Source of the DNA: Cytospora piceicola
Taxonomy: Eukaryota > Ascomycota > Sordariomycetes > Diaporthales > Cytosporaceae
Length of the DNA: 64,000 nt
NCBI GenBank assembly: GCA_023375675.1
Contig: JALQBC010000026.1
Span: forward strand, 248,001-312,000
Direction of reading: 5' to 3'
Position 1 is the stretch's first letter; each line of letters opens with the position of its first letter. The notes beneath the pieces were generated by a model. That model saw only the letters and a list, made by a program, of their open reading frames with translations, searched no databases and was not told where the DNA came from. The translations under genes and the position numbers were made by a program. This document shows, one piece after another, positions 1 to 11,060 of this stretch.

Positions 1-852
1 CTACACATTCACCCGACACCAGACTCTCCATCTTCCCACTACTCGCCTGTCCGAACCACCCGCGCCCTGCTCGGCCGCCGATATGGAAAACTGCTCCATC
101 TTACCTCCGCCGGGATAATCGGCATCCTGATCAATACCCTGTCGGTAGCCAACTACCTCTCGTCAATCAACGCCATCAGGGAACAAATAGCCGCGGCGGG
201 AAAGAAGAGCTATACGGTGGTGGTTGGCAAGCTGAACCCTGCCAAGCTTGCAAACTTTGCCGAGATGGACGCCTGGGTCGTGGTTGGGTGTTGGGAGAGT
301 AGTCTCGTGGAAGAGGACGCCGGGTTTTACAGACCAGTATTGACGCCTTTCGAATTGGAGGTGGCGCTGATGCCAGACGAGGAGAGAGTTTGGGGCTTGA
401 GCTGGTGGGGTGGCATAGAGAGCGTCAAAGCCATGGTGGACAGGGAGGCGGCAGAGGCAGAAAACAAGGCGGATGAAGGCGCCACGGGCGACAGTGGCGT
501 CGAGGTAGATGAGGACGACGATGCGCCCGTCTTTGACCTGCGGACTGGAAAGCTTATCTCCAGCGCTAGGCCAATGCGCATGGCGGCTCGTGCGGCTCGC
601 GAGAAGGCCAATGCTGATGAGACCCAGAACGGGGAACCCAGCAAGCAGTCGGGCGTGCTTGCGATGCGGCCAAAGGGAGACCTGGCTACCATCAATGGCG
701 TACTGAGCCCTGGTGCCGAGTTTTTGCGTTCGCAGAGAACGTGGCAGGGCCTTGGCAGTGACTACACCGAGGAGGAGAGTACTACGATTGAAGAAGGCAG
801 GAGCGGCGTGGCGAGGGGATACGTCGTCGGCGAAGATGACGAGAAGAGATGA
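1..852 (+). CDS. DPH2: Diphthamide biosynthesis protein 2, C-terminal part (5' end outside window)
   Basis: The frame is open from base 1 to the TGA at 850-852 (283 codons), so the start lies upstream of the window. The protein is the C-terminal part of DPH2, which with DPH1 forms the iron-sulfur radical enzyme catalysing the first step of diphthamide formation on the eEF2 histidine, in the cytosol. Diagnostic blocks are [18 protein letters not shown], then [10 protein letters not shown], then [15 protein letters not shown]. The Cys of GCWESSL sits where the third cluster cysteine of the DPH1/DPH2 family lies. Downstream are an acidic linker (VDEDDD) and a tail with a [10 protein letters not shown] segment near the C-terminus, as in other fungal DPH2 proteins. 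No intron is seen in this portion. Identification rests on family memory of these blocks and is firm. Confidence 0.9.
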   Translation, partial: LHIHPTPDSPSSHYSPVRTTRALLGRRYGKLLHLTSAGIIGILINTLSVANYLSSINAIREQIAAAGKKSYTVVVGKLNPAKLANFAEMDAWVVVGCWESSLVEEDAGFYRPVLTPFELEVALMPDEERVWGLSWWGGIESVKAMVDREAAEAENKADEGATGDSGVEVDEDDDAPVFDLRTGKLISSARPMRMAARAAREKANADETQNGEPSKQSGVLAMRPKGDLATINGVLSPGAEFLRSQRTWQGLGSDYTEEESTTIEEGRSGVARGYVVGEDDEKR

Positions 853-2071
853 AAAAAGTCACACGACGGACGTACTGGGATCGCAACGCAGCGAGGAGCT
901 GAATCGGGCTCAAAGGGCCCTCAGGAGTCCGGTACAATGATGATTGACTAGGGCTTTGGTTACTTGACCCGAACGAAAAGCGCTTTGCGGCTTTCTGCCG
1001 TTCCTTTCAGGTATCGTTACACCACCAAGGCTTCTGCCTGCCTGTCCGGGTTTCATCAAGCTCCCGGTGCTACGATCAGGCGTGCCTTGGAACCTCGGTG
1101 GCACCGAAAACATGCCCACAACGAGAAGAATCGGAACGCCTTACTTTAAGCTCCGAAGGCTTTGGAGTCGATGGGCTGGCATCTCAACAAGGGGGTGTGA
1201 ATTTATATCAGTACAAATCCTCTGATCAAAACTATCGATCCCTCATCAGTGTAAGGCTTACGTAGTAAGCGATGCTTCAGCAAGATGGTCTTGTCTGGGG
1301 TCCCACTTGGAAGCTCATCTCAGGCACTTTGCCCTTGTGAGGCGGCACACGATGTTGGTATCGAATGAACGAAGCAGCAGGCGGCCTTGCAGTCAAAGAA
1401 ATCACGGCTGATGATTTCATGGAGAGTCGATTTATTTCTGGCCCCTGGCTAAATGGCAGATTTATCTATTCGTCCATGATCTCGACATTAGACAAAACTA
1501 TGGGCAAGTTGGACTGGATTTTGAATGCCACCCTGTGCCAAGCAAGTAGCATCTCCAACTCGGGGTCCTCAGGAGATGTTCGGAGCATGAGAAAGCGACA
1601 CGTCCTTTTTACAGCTTTTGTCGAACCGTTGGGTGACGTCTTCGGAAGAACGATGTCGGTTGCTTGTGCTCCATCCCCGACTGAACTGTCGGGGATTTCG
1701 GGCTACATTATAGCGAGCCCTTATACAGGCAATGTCGAAATGAGCATGACATCGTCTCCGTCTATTGTCTTATATGAATATTGTCCTTAACTGTGTCACA
1801 CCAGGACCAGGAGTCAAAATAAATTCGCTGGGGTTCAATTCCAGCTCAATTTTGACCCTCAACTGGACGATATTCCCTCCAGACTTCGATGTGACGGCAT
1901 CTGGCTGCCAAGTGCCAGCGCGGAAACCCCCCCTCTTGCCTTCAACGCAACTGCTTCCCAGCGGGATATCTTCTTGGTCTTGCCGGAAATACTTTTAGCC
2001 TACGAAAGACTCATCCGTGACTCTCATTGATTCCCTTCCTGCAACACGTGCATGTCAAGCTGTCACAGGTC
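853..2071. other. Intergenic stretch, possible coding remnant near its right end
   Basis: No convincing gene is seen. The open frame at 1365-1790 has no recognisable motif. Between about 1812 and 2029 a frame without an ATG reads protein-like text (for example CDGIWLPSASAETPPLAFN) and ends at a TGA at 2028-2030, just before the BNR gene. This could be a decayed gene fragment or an unrecognised exon. Confidence 0.4.
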
Positions 2072-3557
2072 ATGCTGTCGGATCCCACAGTGACGGTTCT
2101 GGGCCGTGACCCAACCCACCGGAAAAATGCCATCAACGGATACGCTTTCCAGCAGGACGCTATCACCTCCTTCAACGGCTGGCAGTATGCCGTCTTCTAT
2201 AGCACCCTGACCCCCGACTCAGCTCCTGAGCCCCTTTTCGTACACCTTGCCAGGAGACAGCTTCCACGTGGACCATGGGAGACAATTGTTTTCGAAGATT
2301 ACCCACAGACGACAGACGATGGCCACAACACTGTTCAGATGGGCATATGTCCCGGGGACGGGACTATCCACCTATCATACGACCACCACTGTGATGTGTA
2401 AGGGCACCCCTCATGCTTACTTATCTGCCCCTCCACCAATGCCTGTTTCTTACCTGACACGATGAACACAGCCTTCGCTACCGCTACTCAGCCCGCAACC
2501 TCGCCCAGGACCCCTCCGCCTACCAATGGACCCCATCGCTCTTCACCCCGACGCTGGACTACCTCCCAGGCCTACCCAGCAGCCACCCCCACTTCGCCTA
2601 CGTGACGTACCCGCGCCTGGGCGCCCTGGACACGGACACCATGTTCCTGTCCCTGCGCGACGGCAAGGCCGGGCTGGGCTCGGACCACCTGTACCTGTAC
2701 CGCGGGTCGGCGGGCCGCTGGGAGTTCGCGGGCACGCCGCTGACGGGCCTCGGGAGCAACCCGTACGTGCACGGGTGGGACCACCGGGGCGGCCGGCTGC
2801 ACGTGACGTGGGTGTACCGGGGGTTCGTCTGGTACGAGGGGTGGGACGACCCGGGGGACGCGCGGCACAAGGCGCAGGCGGGGCCGAACGGGGCCGAGAA
2901 CAACCGGGACGTGTGCTACGCGTACTCGGACGACCTGGGGTACACGTGGAGGAGCGGGGCGGCGGGCGCGGTGGTCGCGGACCTGAGGGAGGGGGGCACG
3001 GTGGACAACGGGGCCGAGGGGATCGTGGCGGTCCGGGTCCCGAGGGGGAGCGGGCTGATGAACCAGGAGAGCCAGGCGGTGGATGCGGATGGGGGTGTGC
3101 ACGTGCTGAACCGGGATACGCTGGATGGGGGGAGGTATCTGTGGAAGCATCATTATCGGTCTCCTGATGGTAAGTATGAGTTCTGTTCAGGACCACTGTC
3201 AGCGTTCTGTTTGTGATTACGCCACTGACGTTCTTTTCCACCACAGGATCATGGACTTCGAGAGCCATCCGACCTATTGATGGGCCCAGACGAGGTCGGC
3301 TGGCGGTCACGAGGGATGACGACCTGCTGATTCTACTACCTGCCACGACAACGCCAACTATGAGTGTCCTAAAGGCGACGAAGGCCAGCGGGTACGCAGA
3401 CTATGAGGAGGTCTGGGTTGGCAGTGGTCTCTTGGGCGAGCCGCTCGTTGACGGACCTAGGCTTGAGAAGGAAAATATCCTGTCGGTTTTTGTCAGGCGC
3501 GATACGGAAAATGCGGAAGGCGAGAGGGTTGTGGCTGTATTAGATTTCCAACTCTGA
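2072..3557 (+). CDS. BNR/sialidase-like beta-propeller protein (putative carbohydrate-active enzyme), 5' end uncertain
   Basis: Three exons are proposed: 2072-2397, 2472-3169 and 3247-3557. The introns are 74 nt (gtaagg...acacag, branch ctgac) and 77 nt (gtaagta...ccacag), and the joins restore GTC-CTT-CGC and GAT-GGA-TCA. The product matches the BNR_4-type fold used by bacterial and fungal rhamnose/uronate-processing lyases and hydrolases: an early block GRDPTHRKNAINGYAFQQDA, then DDGHNTVQMGICPGDGTIHL, SYDHHCD, SSHPHFAYVTYPRL, NRDVCYAYSDDLGYTW and NQESQAVDADGGVHVLNRD. Substrate cannot be read from the sequence. Relatives are usually secreted, yet no signal peptide is present. Coding similarity begins upstream of the first in-frame ATG (2072; HVKLSQV precedes it) and an in-frame stop lies at 2018-2020, so an upstream exon is missing from this model or the 5' end is lost. 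Exon 2 is extremely GC-rich compared with exons 1 and 3. Confidence 0.7.
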
Positions 3558-4770
3558 GAGGCAGCTCGGGTCACTGGATGAATATCATGTCTAACTTTTC
3601 AATTGGACGTTTGGTCCTGTCATGATGATCGACACTCATGGGCCCGCTTACGCATCATAACATGAAAGGTGCTCGCTCATGTTGTAGATTATGTTGCACG
3701 TATAGATAACGAGATATGTAGACCGAATAAACCCATAGTGAAATGAGTATTTACGTTCCAGAGTGTGTGTATATAGATACTCTGTATGCTCTATTGTTCG
3801 GAGCCCCGTGATCATTGTTCCACTTGGTCTCTGGAACCATCAACTATAGATGGACAGACAAGGAAGGGATTCATCGTAGATGACACTATAGAGATTGTTT
3901 GACGTGAACAGAACTAATGTTCCCAACGTTTGTTCTTCCCCCGAGGACTTTGTATATAGCGTGTAACCTTGGAGAACCAACGCAATAGTAATTTGCCTTT
4001 CGCTTCTCATCGCCAGGAACGACAAGTGCTTTTCCGAAGAAGAGTACTTTTGACTCGACTGCACAATCGTGGCTACCTACCAAGTCATCAAAGACGAACT
4101 CATGTGCAGAGGCTGGAATGTGAAGAATTCAGTTGGTGCAATCATCCTTCAGTTGGGTTGGTCATGTTGTTTGGTTGCCACACAAACGGAGGAGAATTCC
4201 ATCTGTGCATCTACCGTACGGCCGTTGTACCACCACGATTCCAGCTTGCTGAAGGAGCAGCCATGTGGGCAGCCGAACGGCCACACTGTATGACAGTGGA
4301 CGTCGTGACACAGGGCGCATGCAACGTGCCTATTGCTCGATGCGGTGGATAGAATGAGGCCGGCCTCACAGATCAATAACTAGACAGGAGCGTGTAGTTC
4401 ATCCCATTAAGATCTCACAGTAATATTGAGACTGCCATAGCGGTCGTAGTTCATTGCAGTTATGTAATTATATATAAATATTACATACTTGGTTTCCAGC
4501 CCAAGCGAGTAGGCGGTAGCCGATATTGTTTTACGACTGACGTCCCGAAGGGCCCTTATAGCTACCCTTGATTAGGTATCAGTTGGAATATAGACAAATT
4601 AAACGCAGCAGCCAATCTGGCCAATGCTGAATGCAGCTGTAGCAACATGCCCCGAGGCGAATACCAGCTCTGTTTTGACCCTGATCACCTTCAACGTGCC
4701 CTCCATAAAACGCCAGGCCAATCCATATAGCTAAGACGGCATGCAAATATGTTAAACCAGATGCTAGTCC
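3558..4770. other. Intergenic stretch, no gene seen
   Basis: This AT-richer spacer lies between the 3' ends of the BNR gene and the convergent MFS gene. Short open frames (for example 3969-4352) overlap each other on both strands and show no motif. A TATA-like AT tract lies at about 4467-4490. Nothing else is supported. Confidence 0.6.
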
Positions 4771-6402
4771 TCAGAAGATGGTCCTGATACCCCATCCTAC
4801 CGCCATAACTCGCGCTGAGCCATAGCAAAGAAGAGCCATGGCATATGACACTCCCGAGAACAGGATAACCGACATCCACCCCGTGTGACCACCGTCGCCT
4901 AGCAGTGCGCCCCCGATGGGGACACTGCTGAGGGTGCCAAAGCTGGCGAGGAAGTTCGCCGTCGAGAGGTACCGCGCATAGTCCCTCGCGTCGCACAGCT
5001 GGCCCAGGCACACTGGCACCAGCCCCAGGTTGCTCCCGCTCGCGAAGCCGAAGACGACGGCGAAGGCGATGACCATGGCGTGCGAGTCGCCGGCCGGCAG
5101 CCAGAGCCCGAGGACGGTGGCGCAGCACAGCGCGATGGTGCCGATGATGACGTTGAACCGGCCGAAGCGGTCCGCCATGACGCCCGGGAGGAACCGGCCG
5201 ACCACCGAGCCGGCGTTGAGGAGCGACAGGAGCGTGTAGGACGAGGTGGCGTCGCGGCCGTGGGCGGCCGCATACGACACGATGAAGGTCAGGGGGATGA
5301 ACAGGCCCCACTCCATGAAGAAGATGCCCACGGCGGCGAGGGCGAAGCGCTTGTCGCGGAAGACGCGGAAGTCGGGCAGGAGGCTCGCGAGCCGGCCCCG
5401 CCACCGGCGGTCGCCGCCGGCAGCGTCGGCGGGCCTCTTGCGCGGGGGCAGGCGGGTGCGGATCCAGAGGTTCGCGGGCACGGCGACGGCGAGGAGGATG
5501 AAGCCGAGGATCCGGGTGCTCCAGGCGAAGCCGAGGCGGGGGAGCAGCTTCTGCAGCATGATGGGGAAGACGATGCCGCCCACGCCGCCGGCGGTGGAGG
5601 CGATGCCCGTGGCGAAGCCGCGCCGCTTGTTGAAGAAGTGGGCGATGGTGCCGTAGGCTGGGGAGTTGAGGAGGGCCCCGCCGAGGCCGCCCATGACGGA
5701 ATAGGTCAGGAGGATCTGGTAGTACTCTGTGACGGGCCGTCAGAACCCCACTTGTGGCTGCGTGTGAGTGTGAGATGTTAACTTACCTGTGCACAACCCT
5801 AGCAACATCAGACTCAAGACCATGAGCAGACTGCCTATGGCCACGAGCCACCTTGGGCCGTGTCGGTCGAAGATGGGCCCGACTTGTATACCGACGAAGA
5901 ATACAATGAATAGATACAAGCTAAAGATCCATCCCAGCTGCGAGCTGCTGTACTCACTGAGTTGATGGGTCGAAAAGTAGGATTCAAATACAGCTGATGA
6001 GTTGATGATGCCAAATACAGACAGCATAGCACAGAATGATCCACACACGGCCAGCCAGCCGGTGAGTCCGCCTTCGGGGAAGGTCAAGACCGACGTGGTT
6101 GACATGCGCGAGGCGACTCGCTCCGGTAATATCGAACGAACTCGGGCTCCATGGTCGTCAGCCGTTGTCGTTGAGGTCGTCTGAGCGCTCAGGTCGTTGG
6201 CTTCGTCGCCATCTCCGTCATGATCACCTCCGAGGTTCTGTTCCTTATTCACCTCGATGTGGTCACCCTCCTCGTCATGACGGGAGTCGAGTTTCTCCAA
6301 GTCGCCAGAGGCATTGGGACTGCATTCGGTCGAGGTGAAGGTTTGCCTGTAAGGATGGTTTTTTAAGCAGGTGTCCTCTGCATTGGGGGGATCGAAGGCC
6401 AT
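4771..6402 (-). CDS. MFS transporter, monocarboxylate permease (MCT/MCH) family
   Basis: Two exons, 6402-5787 and 5726-4771, are joined by a 60-nt intron (gtaagt...tcacag), giving 523 aa. A hydrophilic acidic N-terminus (about residues 1-105) is followed by twelve predicted membrane segments, starting at GGLTGWLAVCGSFCAMLSVFG. Signature blocks for the MCT/MCH family are the early GWLAVCGSF, the cytosolic loop DRHGPRWLVAIGSLLM, MGGLGGALLNSPAYGTIAHF, FFNKRRGFATGIASTAGGVGG and DRFGRFNVIIG. Fungal members carry riboflavin (MCH5-type) or monocarboxylate/tricarboxylate-like solutes; the substrate here is unknown. It is a plasma-membrane permease by inference. The intron lies after the fourth helix region (LGLCT/EYYQ). 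The ATG at 6402 is the first in frame and gives the long cytosolic tail typical of the family. The stretch 4900-5700 has almost pure G/C third positions, unlike exon 1. Confidence 0.85.
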
Positions 6403-9400
6403 TTACGCTGTGAGACGAGGAGAGCAGAGCAGAGAAGGGAGAAAGGACTAGAGGACTAGGCGAGGCGTAGGACGAGGGCCTGCCTAGTTAGCGGACTCGT
6501 TCGTGGTCCCTTTCTGGCGTAACCTGTGTACTCTTTTCTGTCTCTTATGTCCTCTTTGTGGACGAGTGCCAGTGCGACTCGGTGGGGTGGGCTGTTCCTT
6601 AATATGTCCGAGGGCACGTCAGTGAAGTGACAGCTGCGGATTGAAGGCAACCAATAGTACCTGGTAACAAATAGTGGTACGTTGGTGGTACTTTGGTACC
6701 TAATAAGTCGGCAGTGTGGTTTGGCTGTTGGACCGTGAAGGTAACGGTGAAAAGAAGAGTAACCCTTGGAAAAGGTAAAAGTAACGGTGACGCGGATGCA
6801 TGTGATGTCTCGGGACAACCCAAGACAAGACAAATCTCACTCGAAGAGACTCAAAGAGACAGAGTCTATTTGGCGAGGCGAGACGAAAGAATTGGGTGGA
6901 GATTCGTTCTTCTTATGGTATCAGCAGCACTGATGAGATTCAACGCGCGTCTTTTTTTAGAAAAGTCCAGATGGCGCCCCTTATTCTCTAGGTCTGGTAG
7001 ATATATCAGTGCGTGCATGAACTGGAGGATTGGCTGGTCTGCTGGTTAAACCGCCTTGCAGCGTGATCGCACCCCACAAACAACGCCATAATACTATTAC
7101 GAAAATACCCCACTTTCTTTTTGCTATCACGGCAGGCAAAAATTCTTTCTAGCGGGTCCAACATCGAAAGGTACTTGGGTATCCATTATTATTGTGGTGT
7201 CCTGAAGCTAAAATACAAACACTTTCACGGGAATGAGAAAAAGTGGAGGTGACCAAACAGCCGGATACGGCCGAAGGTTCGAAGATCAGGGCCAGATAAG
7301 ACTGAGTGCTCGGTCTCATCCGCCCCGAGTCATCGGAAGACACCACACACCAGTCAGTTGGTAACCCTCGAAGAGAAAGCTGGGGCAAACTAAATCCATC
7401 CTACGCGAGAAACAGAGTGCCAAATACGCCGGTATTGTCCCTGTACTATACCAAGCGAACAGACATGGCTGAGACACGCGCATGGCCAGTCGTGCCAGTG
7501 TCACAGTCGTCCCTGAGCTAGCCCTGAGCTGGCCCTGAGCTGGCACATATTCCAACATTTGAACCAAGCCACGGCGCGCTGTCAATCTCGCAGCCTCGCT
7601 CTTCCGAACGCTGCTGCATGGCTGCTGACCTGACGGATCGATCCCCCAACGGTCCTCGCGAATCTGGTGCGACCCTGACGCAAGATCATGCCGGCACATT
7701 CGATATCTGGCTTCGGGCGATCAGCACTAGAGGTCCGACGAATGGGACCAATGGACGGCCGCGAGGGTCCCAAGGTGGGCAACTGCAGGTACAATGGTCG
7801 CACCACCAATTGGTTGACGGGCTGGTCTCAAAAGGTGCTCCGCCAGCTCAGGGGTACATGCGGGAGCATCCCAGGTGCCTCTCAGATCCGATCGCGTTTC
7901 CCTATAGGACCTTGCCAGCATTCCTGCATGCTTCCTGCATGCTTCCAAGATCCGACGATCCTGCTTCCTGCCGTAGCCGACGAGGATTAGGACCCCGAAG
8001 AAGGTCGGGGTATGTATGTCGGTATGCTAGGTGTTGGCCACTGCTACCTCTCATGCCTGTTGAAATCGAGAAGAAGCCTGTTCTCGCGCATGGGAATCAA
8101 CAAGTTTGTCGCTCCGGTAATCTTAAGGTGGGAGGCCATACCCTCTACTGCGAGCTGAACGGCAGGTGTTGGACTGGTGTCAGTACTATTGGTAACGTAT
8201 GTTTACCTGGAATATTGGTCTCTCTGGGTGTAAAGACATTGTATTGTCTCGGGAGGGGTTGGAGACGAGGTCTCTTCCCCAGCACGAGTTGACCACTGGC
8301 ACATGGTATCTCCAGCCGAATGAGCACATGTACCAAGTGGTAGCACCAACACATGCATGTCCTTGAGACACTGTCTCCAAATACAATGTTGCGCGAACGC
8401 CAATAAAATAGCAAACCCGACAGATCCCAGGTACCAGACAGCCGGAAGAGAACGGGAGAGGACAGCGAAAGTCGGCAATACATCACCCTCACCATACAAG
8501 TCTGCAGCCACTGACTGCGCATGGCGCCGCGGCGCTTGCCACATACATCATTGCCACATTCGAACATTCTACCGCCGCCACATGTGCAGACAATGTTCAC
8601 ACAGAATCGTAAATGGCTGGATGTGCCAGGTTTCTCGTACTCGCTTCGACAAACGACACTCGTCGTTGTCGACTGGCAGACTGGGGCCTGCACCTCTGTT
8701 ACATTTTTTTCAAGTCACCATCGGCTCAGGTATAGAGCCTAGTGAGTGGCGATGAACACCCCGCTGAGCCCCACGTCCAATATTGACTTGTCCTGGCATC
8801 TGCAAGTAGAGGCCGCAAGGGGGCTTGTATTTTCGTACTGCTGGCGTCGTCTAGAAAGGGGTGGACGAGGCGTGCATGAAGTGGTATGAATAATGTGCCC
8901 CCTGACCATTCAAGTGCCATAATACCATGTATATATGTCTTGAAGGAGATTGCTAGACTGTAAGTTTCAAGGTGCAAATCACATGCGGTCTTGTTGCTGA
9001 TGGGTTTACTCACTTGAGTGAATTAGCAATTAGTTATCTTCTGGTTAGCCATGACATTGACCATGCCTCTAGAAAGTGAGATTGCAAAACGCATCAGGCA
9101 AACGTAATTAATCAATGTGTCCAAAGTTGTCCACAGCATCGCACGTGAACGGTGATAAACATGTTTACTGAACCGTTATCTTTGGATGTGATTATCCTCC
9201 TTTAGTTTAGTGAATGACATGGCTACTAGTCTATCACCTTCTGTCTTGAAATAACTATAAACAGTTGAGGGTAATGATTTACAATATTCCGCGGACGGGT
9301 GGACACCTTGGCAGCGTACAATTACCCGCGGAGAAGGCCTTGGTACATAGTTTTCCACGGCAAACGGCAGACTAATCAACACCAATACAGTCCTCAGTGG

Positions 9401-9595
9401 CTAATACTACTAGTTTGGACCATGGAAGCATAGCCTACTATATTGTGGAAGTACCTGTGTGTGGAGATTCACGCCAAGTCAACCTCCTTTTAAATAATCA
9501 TACCAAAGTATTTACAGCTGTCTTTCTCTTCTCGCACTTACTCGTACCTGTCATTAATACTACATCTCAAGGACCCCCAGATAACACTATCCATC
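6403..9595. other. Long intergenic stretch between divergent MFS and aminotransferase genes
   Basis: The stretch of 3.2 kb contains no convincing gene. Overlapping open frames of 70-224 codons on both strands (for example 7618-8292) lack motifs and intron logic. A small direct repeat sits at 7511-7543. The proximal ends presumably hold the promoters of the two divergent genes; a pyrimidine-rich leader with AT tracts precedes the ATG at 9596. Confidence 0.55.
7511..7543. repeat. Three tandem copies of an 11-bp unit
   Basis: The unit ccctgagctgg (first copy ccctgagctag) is repeated three times in a row in an otherwise unique intergenic region. It contains the palindromic core gagctc/agct-like steps. 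No function is evident. Confidence 0.6.
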
Positions 9596-10924
9596 ATGGG
9601 AACCGTCAATCCCAACGAGGCCTTCTGGGCCAAGCACGACAGATATCTCATGTCAACTGGCGTGCCCCCTTGTCCAGTAGTCATCACGAAGGCCAAAGGC
9701 ACACGCCTTTACGACGCCTCAGGCCGTTCCATCCTCGACTTCACATCCGGGCAGATGTCCTCCCTGCTCGGCCACTCCCACCCCGAAATCGTCGAGGTCG
9801 TCCGGAACCAAGTCGGCGAGCTGGACCATCTCCTGTCAAACATGATCACCCAGCCGGTCGTGGACCTCGCCGAGCGCCTGGCGAAATTCCTCCCCAGGCC
9901 CCTCTCGAAGTCCTTCTTCCTCAACACCGGCTCCGAGACCACCGAGGCGGCCATCAAGATGGCCAAGCTCTACACGGGCAGGTTCGAGGTCGTCGCCCTC
10001 AGCGCGTCCTACCACGGCCTGACCTCGGGCTCCGGCGCGGCCACCTACTCGGCCGGGCGCCGCAACGCCGGCCCCGCCGTGCCGGGCCAGCTCGCCTTCC
10101 CCGCGCCCTACGCGTACCGCTCCGTGTTCCGCAGGGCCGACGGGTCCCACGACTGGGAGGCCGAGGCGGACTTTGGCTGGTCCATGGTCGACAGGCAGTC
10201 CGTCGGCTCGCTCGCGGCCTTCATCCTGGAGCCGATCCTGTCTACCGGCGGCGTCCTCGTCCTGCCCAGGGGGTACCTGGCGCGCATGGCTGCCGAGTGT
10301 AAGAAACGGGGCATGTTGCTTATCCTCGACGAGGCGCAGACCGGTGTGGGGCGGACGGGAAAGATGTTTTGTTTCGAACATGAGGAGGGTGTTGTGCCTG
10401 ACATTTTGTGCCTGTCGAAGACGCTTGGGTGTGGGCTGCCCCTCGCGGCTGTGAGCACGACTGCGGAGATCGAGAGAGGTGTGAGGGAGACGGGCTTCCT
10501 CTGGCTGACGACGCATCTGAATGATCCGCTCACTGCGGCTGTGGGGTGCAAGGTTCTAGAGATTGTCGAGCGGGATAACATCGCCCAGCGTGCTACTGAC
10601 AGGGGAGAGCAGCTTCATGCCGGGCTTTTGCGTCTGAAAGAGAAGTATTGGTGTATTGGCGATGTTAGGGGTATGGGGCTCATGCAGGGCATTGAGATTA
10701 TCTCGGATAGGGAGACGAAGGCTCCGGGGCCGGAAATCGGGCAGGCTGTGAGTGACAGGGCCATGGTGAATGGGCTGTCCTGCAATGTTGTCAACCTTCC
10801 GGGCATGGGAGGTGTTTTCAGATTAGCACCACCTGTTACTGTAACCGCCGATGAGATCGATGAGGGGGTACAAATTCTGGACGAGTCTTTTGGTCACGTA
10901 CTCAAGGAGAGAGGTTTGATCTGA
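9596..10924 (+). CDS. Class III PLP-dependent enzyme, 2,2-dialkylglycine decarboxylase type
   Basis: Single exon, 442 aa, normal length for a subgroup II (class III) aminotransferase. Blocks in order: LDFTSGQMSSLLGHSHPEI, the PLP phosphate-binding FLNTGSETTEAAIKMAK, SYHGLTSGSG, the ring-stacking region ILDEAQTGVGRTGKMF with Asp245, and the Schiff-base Lys275 in LSKTLGCGLPLAAV. TGQMSS(L)LGH and LSKTLGCGLPL are more like dialkylglycine decarboxylase than ornithine or GABA aminotransferase. That family decarboxylates 2,2-dialkylglycines such as 2-aminoisobutyrate and transaminates pyruvate; related fungal proteins may act on other amino donors. Location is probably cytosolic, as no clear targeting peptide is present. 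It lies tail to tail with the iron-ADH-like gene, 136 bp apart. The exact substrate is inference. Confidence 0.85.
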   Translation: MGTVNPNEAFWAKHDRYLMSTGVPPCPVVITKAKGTRLYDASGRSILDFTSGQMSSLLGHSHPEIVEVVRNQVGELDHLLSNMITQPVVDLAERLAKFLPRPLSKSFFLNTGSETTEAAIKMAKLYTGRFEVVALSASYHGLTSGSGAATYSAGRRNAGPAVPGQLAFPAPYAYRSVFRRADGSHDWEAEADFGWSMVDRQSVGSLAAFILEPILSTGGVLVLPRGYLARMAAECKKRGMLLILDEAQTGVGRTGKMFCFEHEEGVVPDILCLSKTLGCGLPLAAVSTTAEIERGVRETGFLWLTTHLNDPLTAAVGCKVLEIVERDNIAQRATDRGEQLHAGLLRLKEKYWCIGDVRGMGLMQGIEIISDRETKAPGPEIGQAVSDRAMVNGLSCNVVNLPGMGGVFRLAPPVTVTADEIDEGVQILDESFGHVLKERGLI

Positions 10925-11060
10925 GCGAGCTTTACATACATTGGATTGTATCCAGGATTCATTGATTGGAGAAAGCAAAGACCAAGACACAAAACAAAAA
11001 CACGCGGGTTTAGTAGATCTATTCTTAAACACTCAAGGCCAGGCTCAATTATTCAACGCT

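Noticed and set aside
1365..1790. 141-codon plus-strand frame
   Set aside because: No motif, no homology recognised, and no coding-type third-position bias visible; kept only as part of the intergenic description.
1830..1845. B-box-like ggttcaattcc on the plus strand
   Set aside because: No A-box or pairing stems around it, so no tRNA.
2543..3346. 267-codon minus-strand open frame over the BNR gene
   Set aside because: It is antisense to a recognised protein in a very GC-rich exon where stops are rare; its Pro/Arg/Ser-rich composition is typical of a shadow frame.
7618..8292. 224-codon plus-strand frame in the MFS-aminotransferase spacer
   Set aside because: Random-looking composition with many Arg, Cys and Gly, and overlapping frames on both strands; no family recognised.
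9836..10516. 226-codon minus frame over the PLP enzyme
   Set aside because: Antisense shadow of a gene with complete catalytic motifs.
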